Source: Girardinichthys multiradiatus
Taxonomy: Eukaryota; Chordata; Actinopteri; Cyprinodontiformes; Goodeidae
Length of the DNA stretch: 64,000 nucleotides
Assembly (NCBI RefSeq): GCF_021462225.1
Contig: NC_061808.1
Coordinates: forward strand, 19,877,119 to 19,941,118
Direction: 5' to 3'
Position 1 is the stretch's first letter. Every line of letters starts with the position of its first letter. This document shows positions 36,601 to 45,738 of this stretch, piece after piece. The position numbers and the translations under genes were made by a program. The notes under the pieces were generated by a model. The model worked only from the letters and a program-made list of their open reading frames with translations, was not told the DNA's origin and did no database searches.

Positions 36601-39600
36601 TCTTACACACTGTAGACACCGGGGCTTTGGAGAAAATAACTGTGGACATGGTGAAGATGCCAGTGTCATCTGTTTAGGTAAGAAGCCAGGCTCATTTTGA
36701 ATCTATGTGTCATGTTTCTCCAATAAAGCTTTTATGACTCTGCAAATCTGTTTCAGGTGATCTACAAAAGCCCCAAATTACTTTAAGTCCTTCTACAGAT
36801 GTACACTGGGGTGAAAAAGTGGAAATCACATGCACTGTGGCAACAGAACATTTGGGTGGGACATTTGTGCTAAAAAAGACTCAGGGGTCATTTTCTAAGG
36901 AAAAATTCTCAGACCATGAAGCGGCAACCTTTGTCTTCCCTCAAGCAGACTTCTTCCTAAATGGGTCGTACTTCTGTGAATATCATAAGAAACTGCCAGA
37001 ACAAATCATCTATTATCCTCAAGGAAATACTGTTGATCTCACTGTTAAAGGTAAAGAAAGATTTTGTCTTTGTTTGTTTGCATACAGTTTTACAAAACAA
37101 TATCAAGTCCTATGTATTCTTAGATATGTGGATTATCATGATGTTCTTAAATATATATATTTTTTTGCTTCTATCATGCAGTGAATTTAGAGAAACCCGA
37201 CATCTCTCTAACATCTGGTCATGTTTTGGTGATCTACAGTCCTGTCAAAGTATCCATCACCAAAGGAAGTGACTTCTCCATAACCTGTTCCACTTATTCC
37301 AGATATCCTGGAGGCATTTTCTACCTGACCAGGTCTGACAAAAACATTACTCAGATGAAACCAGCGATTGGCCACACCGTCTTCTACCTGGCGTACTTTG
37401 AATTCGCAGAAATAGATTTTAAAGATCAAGCAGAGTATTCTTGTCTCTACGCTGTTAACATCTCATCAGTTTCATTCTGTTCCATTCCCTCCAAGTCACT
37501 CCAAGTCACTGTACTCGGTAACACTTCATATAAAAAAATAATAAATAATAAATATTTTATTTCTGTTATTTTGTTGTTAGCCTTATTTTCTTCCAACACT
37601 TCTTTTTATCTTCACAGCAACCACATCCTCATCAGTTGTCGCAGGTGTTGTGAGTGTATTGGTGATACTGCTTTTTATATTGGTCATCGGTTTCTTTGTT
37701 TGGAGAAAGAAATGGCGAGGTGCTGGTAAGATTCATATTTCATTGTTATTGATCGTAGAATATTATATTATATAGTGGTCCACAAGGCATTTTTCACTCA
37801 TAAATGTTTGAAAACTAGAAAAGTTTGCCATTTGGTCCTTGCAATATATTACACCTCTTATCTTATTGCCCATATAGGTCAGAAATACATACATATATGG
37901 ACATATTTGTTGGCAACCATGCTAAAAATGTGAGCATTAAAATAAACTCAATATTTGATTACAGTTGCAATTTCTCAGACTGAAAACTTCTAAAACAATC
38001 TAAACTTTAATTTTAGTACATTTATTTTCTAGGGTAAATTAATTGGTACAATTATTGATTCCACCAAAAATCCGCTTAAAATAAATTTAAGTGAAACCTT
38101 TTTAAGTTGTTTTCTTTTCCTACATTGCTCATAGTCTCATAGAAATTCTAATCAGTAATCCATGCCTTTTTGTGTCCCTGGGGTATAAATATAATGTAGC
38201 ATGAGCCCCCGATGTAACAGTGACCACTAGGCTGGATGAGGAAGCATGTTTATCTTACCACCACACAGTGAGGAAGATTTTATGTGAGGTAAAAAACATC
38301 TCCAGCGCTCATTGTTAGACAACTGCTGCGAACAGTGAGATCTTGGGGTCACCAAGTCTTCATAGGAGCCATTAGATGCTAACTAATATGCTAAACGGTT
38401 GTTTGTGAGGCATGCCAGAAAAAGGTCAGGAAAGGTCCTACCATTAAAAACGTGCAGAGTTTGCATACTCAGACTTTAAATGGAATCATGTCTGCTAGTC
38501 AGAAGAGACTAAGATTGAGCTTTTTTTAGTGTGAAACATAGAATACTTAGGTGGAAATGCACCTCACGCCCAACTGCATAGTAAAAGATTGGTGATGCTG
38601 TGGCCCTGTTTCTCTTCTAAAGGACCTTATTAGTGCACCTGGCCTCATGAACTCTTCAAAATTAGGACATTTTAAACACAAATCTGTATACTTATACCAC
38701 TAAACTGAAAATGGATGGTCTATTGGCCACTATCAGCAGGATAATGGTTCAAAACACGTGGCCAAATCAGCACAGAAATGGTTCAACATAAATTAATCTT
38801 TTTAATCGCCATCACCCCTCCTGGACCTAAATCCTGAGCTAAAGAGAAGGAGCTAAAGAGATTTTACAAAGAGAACTAATACGATATGTTATGCTTTTTT
38901 TTAGGTGTCATGGTTCTGTTTAGCAACAGGTTGGAACCCAAAAAACAAGATACGGATGACAGAAGCAATGGGACACCTGATGAAAGGTAAGGATAATCTG
39001 CACATCTCTTACTCGATCCACTGAACGTTTTGTCCCGTTATTCTTTGTAAAATCAGTCCCTCTTGGACGGACAGGGTCTGTGAGGACAGTTTTCAAGTCC
39101 TGCCACAGATTATTAATTTGGTTGAGGTCTAACAGGTTTTGTTCCAGGATTGCCCCGTTGAAGAATAGGATCTCCATAGCATGATGCTGCCATCACCATG
39201 TTTCACTGGCAAACTGCAAATTCACTTATTGTGGCTTTCTTTTAAGAGTAGCTCATTTCTCACTACTGTTCCGAAAAGGTCAGATATGTGGAAAGCATGG
39301 TTCTGTCAACAGGTTTTCTCACCAGAGCTGTGGATCTCTGCAGCTATTCCGAAGTTACCATGGGGCTCTTGGTTGCATTTCTGCCAATGGTTGATGGATT
39401 TAACAGAGCTCAGTGGAATGTTTAAAGCTTGAGATATTGTTTTACAGTCTAACCGTGCCTTAAACTTCTCCACAACTTCCTCTTTAATATGTGTTAATTG
39501 CTTTCATGATGCTGTTTGTTCCTTGATTTTTATTCTCTAACAAACCCCTGAGGCCTTTTACAGTACAGCTGTATTTGTAAGGAGATTAAATAGCATACAG

Positions 39601-40287
39601 GTACACTCTATTTATTCATTCCCCTCTGATGGCAGTTGGTTGCACTAGAATTTGGATTAGGGCAGAGGTTCTCAAATAGATTACAAGTACAAAGATATGT
39701 AGCCTTTTTCAGTTTTTTGTGTTTAAGCTAAAAAATAACACAGAAAAGAAAAGAAAATTGTGTGCACACTTCTTTGATAGCATTGGAAGAGAGCACCTAT
39801 CCACCACCTTTGGCTTCTTTAGTGTCAGAAGATAAGCAGTTAAACAACACAGGGGATTCATGGATGCATGTTGGAGCAACAGAAGGAGGTTCTGGTCATT
39901 TGGAAATGACCAGAGACGCTCAGCAGGGTCACTGTCACAGTTATATTAATGCACCTCAGGCCCTGCTCCATTGTAATGCACTTGCTGTTTGGTGTAAGAT
40001 ATCAAGTATCTTCAAGTCAAACAGCTTAAGACCAAATGAAGTCATGAGTCATTAGTGTGAAAGTCAAGTCCCAAGTCTTTGTTGATTTTGTAGTCAAGTA
40101 ATTCTAATTTTAACTCTTATTGTTTTCTTTTAGGGAACGCACTAACCAGTTGTATGAAAGAGGACAACACACTGACAGAATAAAAGCAATGAGCACCAAT
40201 CCTGATTCTGAGAGCATTGTAGAGAAAGCCCCAGAAGACTTGGCAGGAAGAGTTTGTTACGAGCTTGACCCACTGGTTGATTCTTGA
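26492..40287 (+). CDS. multi-SRCR, Ig-like type I membrane receptor (CD163/WC1/DMBT1-like), 16 coding exons
   Basis: Exons 26492-26528, 26821-26847, 26960-27271, 31630-31923, 32042-32356, 32449-32739, 33633-33947, 34045-34344, 34440-34748, 34933-35244, 36369-36677, 36757-37050, 37182-37517, 37618-37725, 38905-38986, 40134-40287. Summed length is 3795 nt, 1264 residues plus TGA. Every junction up to the transmembrane exon is phase 1, the usual phase for shuffled extracellular modules. Order: signal peptide (1 to about 21, starts [12 protein letters not shown]), nine group B SRCR domains (about 22-940), two Ig-like domains (941-1150), transmembrane helix (about 1160-1180) and a tail of about 80 residues. 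One SRCR domain per exon with eight Cys marks group B, as in CD163, WC1 and DMBT1. Likely a cell-surface scavenger or pattern-recognition receptor of myeloid or lymphoid cells (inference). The Ig pair before the membrane is not part of mammalian CD163 or WC1. An AATAAA at 40872-40877 ends the 3' UTR. Confidence 0.9.
26960..27271 (+). CDS. SRCR domain 1 exon
   Basis: Begins after tttccag and ends before gtaagc. Reads [15 protein letters not shown] ... WGTICDDHW ... CRELNCG ... IWLDDVQC ... [11 protein letters not shown]. All eight group B cysteines and the acidic Asp-Asp and Glu-Asp positions used for calcium/ligand binding in SRCR domains are present. Confidence 0.9.
27586..27631. repeat. (TA)n microsatellite beside the DD38E element
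   Basis: About 22 AT units ending two bases before the TA duplication of the element at 27634. Confidence 0.96.
27634..29085 (+). mobile_element. Tc1/mariner element of DD38E (Intruder-like) type, right end lost
   Basis: Left end cagtacagaccaaaagttca follows a TA at 27632-27633, directly after a (TA)n tract. Subterminal repeats at 27788-27834 (tattctaggttcttcaaag) are found inverted at 29044-29085, but the outer part of the right inverted repeat is missing. Sits in the 4.3-kb intron between SRCR exons 1 and 2. Confidence 0.88.
28049..28972 (+). pseudogene. DD38E-type transposase, nearly full length with a late stop
   Basis: 307 codons from [23 protein letters not shown]-binding half with a KGRPRV hinge, then Asp157 (LWSDESKF), Asp247 (LQQDNDSKH) and Glu286 (LNPIEMVW) with 38 residues between the last two. 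The frame stops at TAG after SAKHL, where related proteins continue with a Gln; the downstream frame still reads [15 protein letters not shown]. All catalytic residues are present; the C-terminal loss and missing right end make the copy a likely dead one. Confidence 0.87.
29086..29855. other. SRCR receptor intron segment between two transposons
   Basis: 29100-29330 has a purine-rich, repeat-like feel (aacattccacaatggaaaat, gtcatcctgaatacagcat) but was not assigned; the rest is AT-rich. Confidence 0.35.
29858..31458 (+). mobile_element. Tc1-like element, degenerate but with both ends
   Basis: TA at 29856-29857 and 31459-31460. Ends cagtggctggtaaaagtatt and the inverted ...ggtatgaatacttttacaag type. 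Transposase frames are broken at many points; the longest piece is 30464-30964. Confidence 0.9.
30464..30964 (+). pseudogene. Tc1-like transposase fragment
   Basis: 166 codons including [29 protein letters not shown] (Asp of WSDET deleted or lost), [15 protein letters not shown] and FTFQQDN just before the stop. Upstream parts ([14 protein letters not shown] near 30240) are in other frames and broken by stops. Confidence 0.85.
31630..31923 (+). CDS. SRCR domain 2 exon
   Basis: Starts after tatttag and ends before gtaagt. It keeps eight cysteines, but CDDDW is replaced by CSSDW and the final GHxEDAGV segment by CIDATITC, so the acidic cation-binding cluster is largely gone. It is separated from domain 1 by a 4.3-kb intron carrying two Tc1-type elements. 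Confidence 0.88.
32042..32356 (+). CDS. SRCR domain 3 exon
   Basis: Canonical group B domain with [31 protein letters not shown] and HEDAGVVCS. Eight cysteines and the acidic cluster are intact. Intron to domain 2 is only about 118 nt. Confidence 0.9.
32449..32739 (+). CDS. SRCR domain 4 exon
   Basis: Shorter variant (97 codons). Eight cysteines are kept, but CDDDW is CSNSW and the last segment is [11 protein letters not shown], so the acidic cluster is lost as in domain 2. The alternation of canonical and divergent domains suggests the array grew by duplication of two-domain units (inference). Confidence 0.88.
33633..33947 (+). CDS. SRCR domain 5 exon
   Basis: Canonical: [42 protein letters not shown]. 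Eight cysteines and complete acidic residues. Preceded by an 893-nt intron in which no further exon is visible. Confidence 0.9.
34045..34344 (+). CDS. SRCR domain 6 exon, missing the C2-C7 disulfide pair
   Basis: Reads [14 protein letters not shown] then [11 protein letters not shown] where WGTVCDDDW is expected, and [15 protein letters not shown] where the seventh cysteine is expected. Six cysteines remain (C1, C3, C4, C5, C6, C8). In group B domains C2 pairs with C7, so both partners of one bridge are gone while the frame and splice sites are intact. Group A domains lack a different pair (C1-C4). Confidence 0.87.
34440..34748 (+). CDS. SRCR domain 7 exon
   Basis: Eight cysteines; WGTVCGESW and [12 protein letters not shown] show partial loss of the acidic positions. 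Starts after atttccag and ends ACAG before gtaata. Confidence 0.88.
34933..35244 (+). CDS. SRCR domain 8 exon
   Basis: Eight cysteines; WQTVCDAAW and [10 protein letters not shown]. Sequons include GNGT and NNLT. The following 1.1-kb intron holds an old Rex3-like LINE relic. Confidence 0.88.
35290..36080 (-). mobile_element. old Rex3-like LINE relic in the SRCR receptor intron
   Basis: Parallels the younger copy at 45752-46980: gagagctttgcttttggactcagctc here against gagagctttgcttttcggct there, and gtgaacaagacaccgaggta against gtgaacaagaccccgagata. All frames are broken. Confidence 0.75.
36369..36677 (+). CDS. SRCR domain 9 exon (membrane-proximal)
   Basis: Canonical: [40 protein letters not shown]. 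Eight cysteines and the full acidic cluster. This is the last SRCR before the Ig-like exons. Confidence 0.9.
36757..37050 (+). CDS. Ig-like domain 1 exon
   Basis: Phase 1-1 exon of 98 codons. A VEITCTV strand and a GSYFCEYHK strand supply the two core cysteines, in the style of FcR/CD22-like Ig domains in fish. There is no Trp in the usual C-strand position (FVLKK instead). GSYFC in place of the usual DxGxYxC also departs from the norm, so the fold call rests on the Cys pair, the phase and the position. Confidence 0.75.
37182..37517 (+). CDS. Ig-like domain 2 exon
   Basis: Phase 1-1 exon of 112 codons with FSITCSTY and [12 protein letters not shown] (the DxAxYxC motif), followed by a third cysteine in VSFCSIPSK. 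It ends SLQVTVL, a normal G strand. The third cysteine has no obvious partner inside the domain and could make an interchain bridge (inference). Confidence 0.78.
37618..37725 (+). CDS. transmembrane exon of the SRCR receptor
   Basis: Encodes a Ser/Thr-rich stalk (ATTSSS), a hydrophobic helix ([19 protein letters not shown], then FFVW) and the stop-transfer sequence RKKWRG. This makes the protein a type I membrane receptor instead of a secreted DMBT1-like molecule. Confidence 0.88.
38340..38890 (+). mobile_element. degenerate Tc1-like remnant in the SRCR receptor intron
   Basis: Plus-strand debris of a Tc1 transposase; [18 protein letters not shown] is readable near 38740-38790. Ends just before the tail exon at 38905. 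Confidence 0.6.
38905..40287 (+). CDS. cytoplasmic tail exons of the SRCR receptor
   Basis: Exons 38905-38986 (phase 1 to 2) and 40134-40287. The tail carries LYERGQ, an acidic [10 protein letters not shown] stretch and [11 protein letters not shown] before TGA. Two tyrosines are present but neither fits a perfect ITIM, ITAM or YxxPhi motif; the Ser-Glu-rich part suits casein kinase 2 (inference). The 1.1-kb intron between them holds a degenerate Tc1 copy. Confidence 0.82.
39000..39560 (-). mobile_element. degenerate Tc1-like remnant
   Basis: Complement shows the [13 protein letters not shown] block (near 39175-39205) and other transposase-like pieces, in the last intron of the SRCR receptor. 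Confidence 0.55.
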
Positions 40288-40900
40288 TAGACATGGCCCT
40301 AGCTGTAACTAGCAGCAACTTCCAACAAAGGCCTACTGTCTTTTTTTCAAAGCAACACAACATCAAGCTGAATGGCAGTGTTTCACTTCTTTCAATACCT
40401 GTGAAAACACCAAAAGTAACGTCTTCATGTTCTGAGACTTCATGGTGTAAGCTTCTGCATCAGAGCACGGAACTATAAGAGAGACAAACATCGGACTTAT
40501 GATGGTGTATAGTAGCTGCTTATATGTTCTATAGGCAATCGTGAACTTTGTTGTGTTCTTACTTTTCTGAAAAGTAATTGTTTTTCATTTTTATTTTTAT
40601 TTTACAATGGAATAATGGATGCCTTGTCATTTGATTTAAGAGACATTTGCTCAAAGGTAAAATATAGTTTAAATCATTAATGCCATAAAGCTAATTTAGC
40701 TTAAAACAAGTTTTTCCATACATATTGCTGCAGTGATTTTTATAGATAAGGTAAATCATAATGCTATAGGCTTCAAGGATTAGCTGAAGGTCTTAATTAC
40801 ATTGAATCAAGAAGACGGAAAATTGTTTTGGTGTTTCTCAGTGATTTGCTTTTTATAAAGTGTGACTGATTAATAAAGTTGTATGTGTTACAAAGTATTC
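40288..40900 (+). other. 3' UTR of the SRCR receptor
   Basis: AT-rich non-coding sequence following the TGA, with AATAAA at 40872-40877 followed within about 30 bases by a GT-rich stretch, a normal polyadenylation site. Confidence 0.6.
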
Positions 40901-41339
40901 CAAACAGTTTCGACTTCAGTCATTCATTTCGTAAGAAATAAATGAGCATGCAATTAGAGGATGGCACAGGCATACATTACTAGATGATATGTATATGTCT
41001 AACAACACTTCACCTACAACAAATGTATCATTAAAGGACTAAATAACATTCTTACTTGGCACATATAGACTACAATAAACTCCAAAAAACTCTCTCACTT
41101 CAGATAACAATGTTTTGATCTGGAGTTCACAGAACCGATAGGGTGATGCTTGCTTGTTTCCTCTGTTTTGATAATTAAGCTTGCAACATATGTTCCTGAA
41201 GTTACTCATGTTTGAGCAGAATCGTATCCAAAGGTGCAACGATTTTTGCGAGTTTTGTTTTAGTTGCTCTCTACCCTTGTACAAACAGTTGAATAAGGAA
41301 GACCTGAGCCCTGGCAGACAACAAGCTGCATCAGGTAAA

Positions 41340-42340
41340 AATTAGTTGTGCCAGCCTTGGCAGCAACAACTCCCATTAAGCGTTTACTGCAACCAGCAAT
41401 ACGTTTTACATTGCTGTGGAGGAATTTTGGCCAAGTCTATTTTGCACAATTGCTTTATTTTAGTTTTTGAGCATGAACAGCTTATTTAAGCTCATGCTAC
41501 AGGATCTCAATGAAATTTTGGTCCAGACTTTGACTGAGCCACAAAACCTTAAATCCTTTTTTTTTTCTCTTTTTGAGCCATTTAGAGATGGACTTACTGG
41601 TGTAAGTTTGATCATTATCTATTGTCAAGTGTGCTTGAGCTTAAGGTCACACACTGGTGGTTGCACTGATGTGTTTATTGCATGCCAGATGCAACAGGAT
41701 GCACACCTTCATAAAAGGGCCCACTTTGTCTTTTAGGTCCACACAATATTTTCTCACAGGTCTTGAAAATCATCAAGATGTTTTACGCAAATGTTAGATT
41801 GGCCTTTGTGTTTCTTCTCTACCATGGACTCCCATTAAGCGTCAAAAGTTAGGTTTAGTTAGATTAAAATTTGGGCCATTTTTGCCCAGTCTCTTTTATA
41901 CTGTTGAATTATGAACATTGACTTTACCTGAGGCAAATGAGGTCTGCAGTGCTTTAAGTGTTTTTCTAGGTTCCTAAAGCCTCGTCAGCACTTTAAGTAA
42001 GTTGTACCGGTTGGTCACTCCGGGGAAGGTTCCCCACTGTTCTATATTTTCTCGATTTGTGGCTAATGGCTCTCGCTGTTTTTCATTGAAGTCCCAAAGC
42101 CTTAAATATGGCTTTTAGTCCTTTCCAGACAGACAGTTGTGAATTTCTTTATCTTTTCTTGAATTTCTTTATATCGGGGCATTATGAGTTGCATTTTATA
42201 TCTTTTAGCCTACTTCAGGTTGTCACAAAAGTTCTATTTAATTTCTTGATTCTTGTGGCTGCTTTCCAAAGAAATGTGGTTTATATACAATTTAATGGGG
42301 AGAGGGGAGTAAATAGGTTTTCACCTCAAGCTGGGTTGAT
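41340..42340 (-). mobile_element. degenerate Tc1-like remnant
   Basis: Layout follows that of the relic at 11040-12390 (a paired copy of the same kind of sequence: tttggtccagactttgact, gatcattatctattgtcaagtgtgc). No usable frame. Confidence 0.5.
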
Positions 42341-43088
42341 TTAAAAACTGCTTTAAAAAAAAAATGCATTTCGTATTTACCCTGGTAATCTTTTGAGATA
42401 TTTAATTTATTTCATGATGTGAAACATTTCAGTATGACAAAAACAGTAAAAACAGAGAATGTGTGTGAAGGAAAAACTCACAGCACTGTACAATAAACCT
42501 AACTTAAACAGCAGAAAATGAAGCTAAATTGAATACATTTAGCTCTTTACAACAGAAATGCATTTTGGTGAACCAGACTGAATATATTTTGTCATATAAA
42601 CCATGCAGTGTTGTATATGGTAGATAATAAACTTGAAATATTAAAATAGATTAATTGTGCTTCACAGTGCCTAAGTAATGACCTATGCACAAAATGAAGG
42701 CTAAATCCATAATTCTGCCATGCTTAATGTCTTGTTATCTCTTTCCTCCACTAGTTGGTGCAAAACTGTTCCTTTGGATTCATAAACACAATATGAAGAT
42801 AACTTATGGGTTTTCATGTAATTTTACTGCTGTTTAAGCTTTCTAAAGGTGTGTCTATGTGTGTGTGCATTCTTGACTAATGACAGGGACAGGCCTTGAC
42901 GGGACTAGTCAGACAGGTGGGTGTGTCCATGCAGGAAGGTAAACTTTGTCCAAACCTGTTTTCACCTTGTCTGCTGCTTCAACGAGCTCACATACCTTCA
43001 GACAGGATACTGCAACATTCTGAGTGTTTTTCTGTCTAAAAACCTCTGTTTCTATATAGATTGCTGTATTTCTTTTTAAATAGCAGAC
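42341..43088 (+). other. sh3bgrl3: upstream region and 5' UTR of the sh3bgrl3-like gene
   Basis: Non-coding. 42880-43000 is the least AT-rich part (gacaggtgggtgtgtccatg) and could hold the promoter; no TATA box at a convincing place. Confidence 0.3.
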
Positions 43089-45357
43089 ATGGGAGTGACA
43101 ATCTACATGGCCAGTGTGAGCAGTTCTCTGGAGGTACAGTATACGGTCTTTGTTTTCTTTCTTTTTTTACATGCAGAAAATACAGCGAGGCATGTTGTTC
43201 GTTGTATTTTGTATGCATAGACGGACTGGCAACATACTATGGACAGTGAGGTGTATTTATTTATTTTTTGCCAGAACGTAGACCTGATTACTGGGCACAC
43301 TTCACCACTATTAACTAATGAAAAGCTTTTCTTTCCAGCTGAAGAAAAATCAAGAAAGAATCTTCTCTGTCCTGTCTTCGAAGAAGATTCCCTTCAAAGC
43401 TGTAGATATTACTCAAAAGTCAGAAGACAAGGATTTCATGAGGAAGAAGTCAGGCAATCCAAAAGCACTTCCCCCACAAATATTCAACGGAGATGCATAC
43501 TGTGGAGTAAGATTCATTCATCCTTTAAGATAATTTTAAAAAATTGTTTTACATGAAGGATTTACACATGTGCTGCACCTTGCAGCAGAACAGTGTGTGG
43601 ACACAGGGATTAAATAAATATTTACTGTATGAATCACCCTTTTGGCTTCACAGACACTGCTGTAATTTTAAAAAGAATAACATATTCCTCGTTCTGTTTT
43701 AAGGTTCTATAGGCCAAACATCATTTTTTTACCATACTTTTTGATCTGAATTACCTCCTAGGAATGCAGGCTGGTTTTAAAGAGTCCTGATAATGATCAA
43801 ATTAATGTATATATATATATAAGGGTGTTGAAGCACACACCTAAAACTTGTAGAACAACGGCCTATGAAGACTGGAGTTTGAGACCCGGGAAATAAGCCA
43901 TTCCATTGTAGCTCTGGCTGTTGCTTAGGGTTGTTGTCCTACATGCAAAATAACCTGTCACTCAGGTTCACCTTTTTCCAGCATCTAACAGGTTATTTGC
44001 AAGTATTGCAATGTATTTAGCTCCATCCATTTTCCCATCAACTGAGCAGCCATCCTGTCCGGTTGAAGAAAAGCATTCGCAGAGCATGATGTTCCCACCA
44101 CCGTACTGTGGGGATTGTGTGTCTCATGGTGATGGCCGTTAGTTTTATAATAATTATAGTGTTATGCGTTTAAATGGTAAGAAAAGGAAGGCCATTTCCA
44201 GTTTCGAAAAGTTTAATAAACAGCAAAAAAGTCCAGAAAATTACCAAATCCACAGGAGCAGAAGCAGTTCTTGCTTGAATGGAGAGGCCCTATATGAGCC
44301 CCTCCTTCAGTCACCATTACTTTCCCCACACTCAACGTGAGCTCTTTGTAAATGACAAAGCAGAGAAGGGGTACCTACGCAACACACAGGGTTCCCTGCA
44401 CATGCATAAAAATAATAGAAAATCTGTTCAAATGATGGATAAAGCTGATATTTTTAAATATTGCGCCCCCTCTTCTTGTGCTACTCTAAAACACTAAATA
44501 GGAGACTCAGACAAGGTACAGCAGGGTCAGTAATACGAGACCCAACTAGAGGACCTAAATACTAGGGAGGAGGATCAAAAGAGCATGAAGCAGGTGGGAC
44601 TAATTGCCAGAGGAAGAACAACTGAGGGAGAAATAGAGCATGACTATATAAGAGAGGAACTAGAATACAGAAGACTAAAGAGTTGGAGAACTCAGAAAGA
44701 GTTAAAACAAAGAAAACGGGAACCACAACTCAGAACAGAATCTAAGCTAACACATGAAAACTCAAAAGTACACAAAACAACAGAACCAAAGTTCTAAGGA
44801 TCATGACATGGGGATGGTTGTTAAATATTTGTAGTTCTTTTTTTGGCAATCTGTAATGACAAGATAAGACTCTTAAGCAGTACAAACTCAAAGGAGCTCA
44901 ATGAGTTGTATTTATTACGTTATGGGTTGAACCCAGGTGTGGAACATCAGGTTGCTGTGATTTAGGAATTGAAACTTACAGCCAGACTTAGCATACTCCT
45001 CTGTCTGTCTGTTTTACTTAACATTGGAAAAAAATTCCACAAACAGTCCACCATACTTTATTTTACGTACACACAAAACATAAATCTTGTACAATCAGAC
45101 TTTAACATGAACTAAACCATAACTGATATCTTTGGCGTACCAAAAATTTTTCTTAAAAGTATTTTTTTCCTTCCTGTGTCGTAAACAGTTAAATAACTGA
45201 CAACAAAATGCACCATCTGTCTTTCTTTTCTCTCTTTTCATCTCTCTATCTGAAACTAAAAGTGTCAACTATTTTTTCTTTTTTTTTTTTTTAGGACTTT
45301 GCTGCATTCGAGCAAGCTATTGAGATGGAGAAACTAGAGCAGTTCCTCAAGCTGTAA
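43089..45357 (+). CDS. sh3bgrl3: SH3 domain-binding glutamic acid-rich-like protein 3-like (3 exons)
   Basis: Exons 43089-43133, 43339-43506 and 45295-45357, all phase 0, give 91 residues. Starts MGVTIYMASVSSSLE, continues LKKNQERIFSVLSSKKIPF, GNPKALPPQIFNGDAYCGD and ends EQFLKL. The length (human SH3BGRL3 is 93 aa) and the FLKL C terminus point to the SH3BGRL3 branch, though the middle part is divergent and the symbol is provisional. Thioredoxin-like fold without CXXC. The first exon is exactly 15 codons and the second ends at YCG, the same positions as in sh3bgrl2 upstream, so the two share ancestral gene structure. Same strand as its neighbours. A polyadenylation AATAAA is at 45548-45553. 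Confidence 0.85.
43830..44115 (-). mobile_element. degenerate Tc1-like remnant
   Basis: The complement of 44020-44110 corresponds to the conserved PTVRWWEHHAL-like region of Tc1 elements (agcatgatgttcccaccacc on plus). In intron 2 of the sh3bgrl3-like gene. Confidence 0.5.
44116..45294. other. intron 2 of the sh3bgrl3-like gene, mostly unassigned
   Basis: 44580-44800 is a purine-rich stretch (gaactagaatacagaagact and similar) that looks like a dispersed repeat; the acceptor at 45293-45294 follows a long T-run. Confidence 0.35.
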
Positions 45358-45575
45358 AGGGAGTACTTATCAGCAGCGTGGGACCCTCGGGAATATTTTA
45401 GTTGAATTAGCTGCACAAACAATTATGAAAGAATATGTTTTCGCTTGCATATGTGGTATAAGATATGCTTAATTGCTTCAAGATACTACCAAGAGGCATA
45501 TGTGGTTTTTTGGGGTAGCAGCACATTTTGGAAGTTTGAAAAATTGAAATAAAATATCTTTAAACTTTTTAATTT
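45358..45575 (+). other. sh3bgrl3: 3' UTR of the sh3bgrl3-like gene
   Basis: Short AT-rich sequence after TAA with AATAAA at 45548-45553. Confidence 0.5.
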
Positions 45576-45738
45576 ATTGGCTACGCTTTTTTATTTCTGT
45601 AACATTTTTTTTTTTTTTACTGCACTTTATACAATTTCACTTATCAGTAATCAGCCAACATTAAAGACATTATTTAACTCAATAGGTATAACCTTTTGAG
45701 CAACATAACTACAAAAAAGTGAACTGAAATGTTCTATT

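Noticed and set aside
39762..40055. 97-codon frame in the last intron of the SRCR receptor, preceded by ctttgatag
   Set aside because: Could have been an alternative tail exon, but entering it in the phase needed by the previous exon (phase 2) soon meets a stop, and no similarity was recognised.
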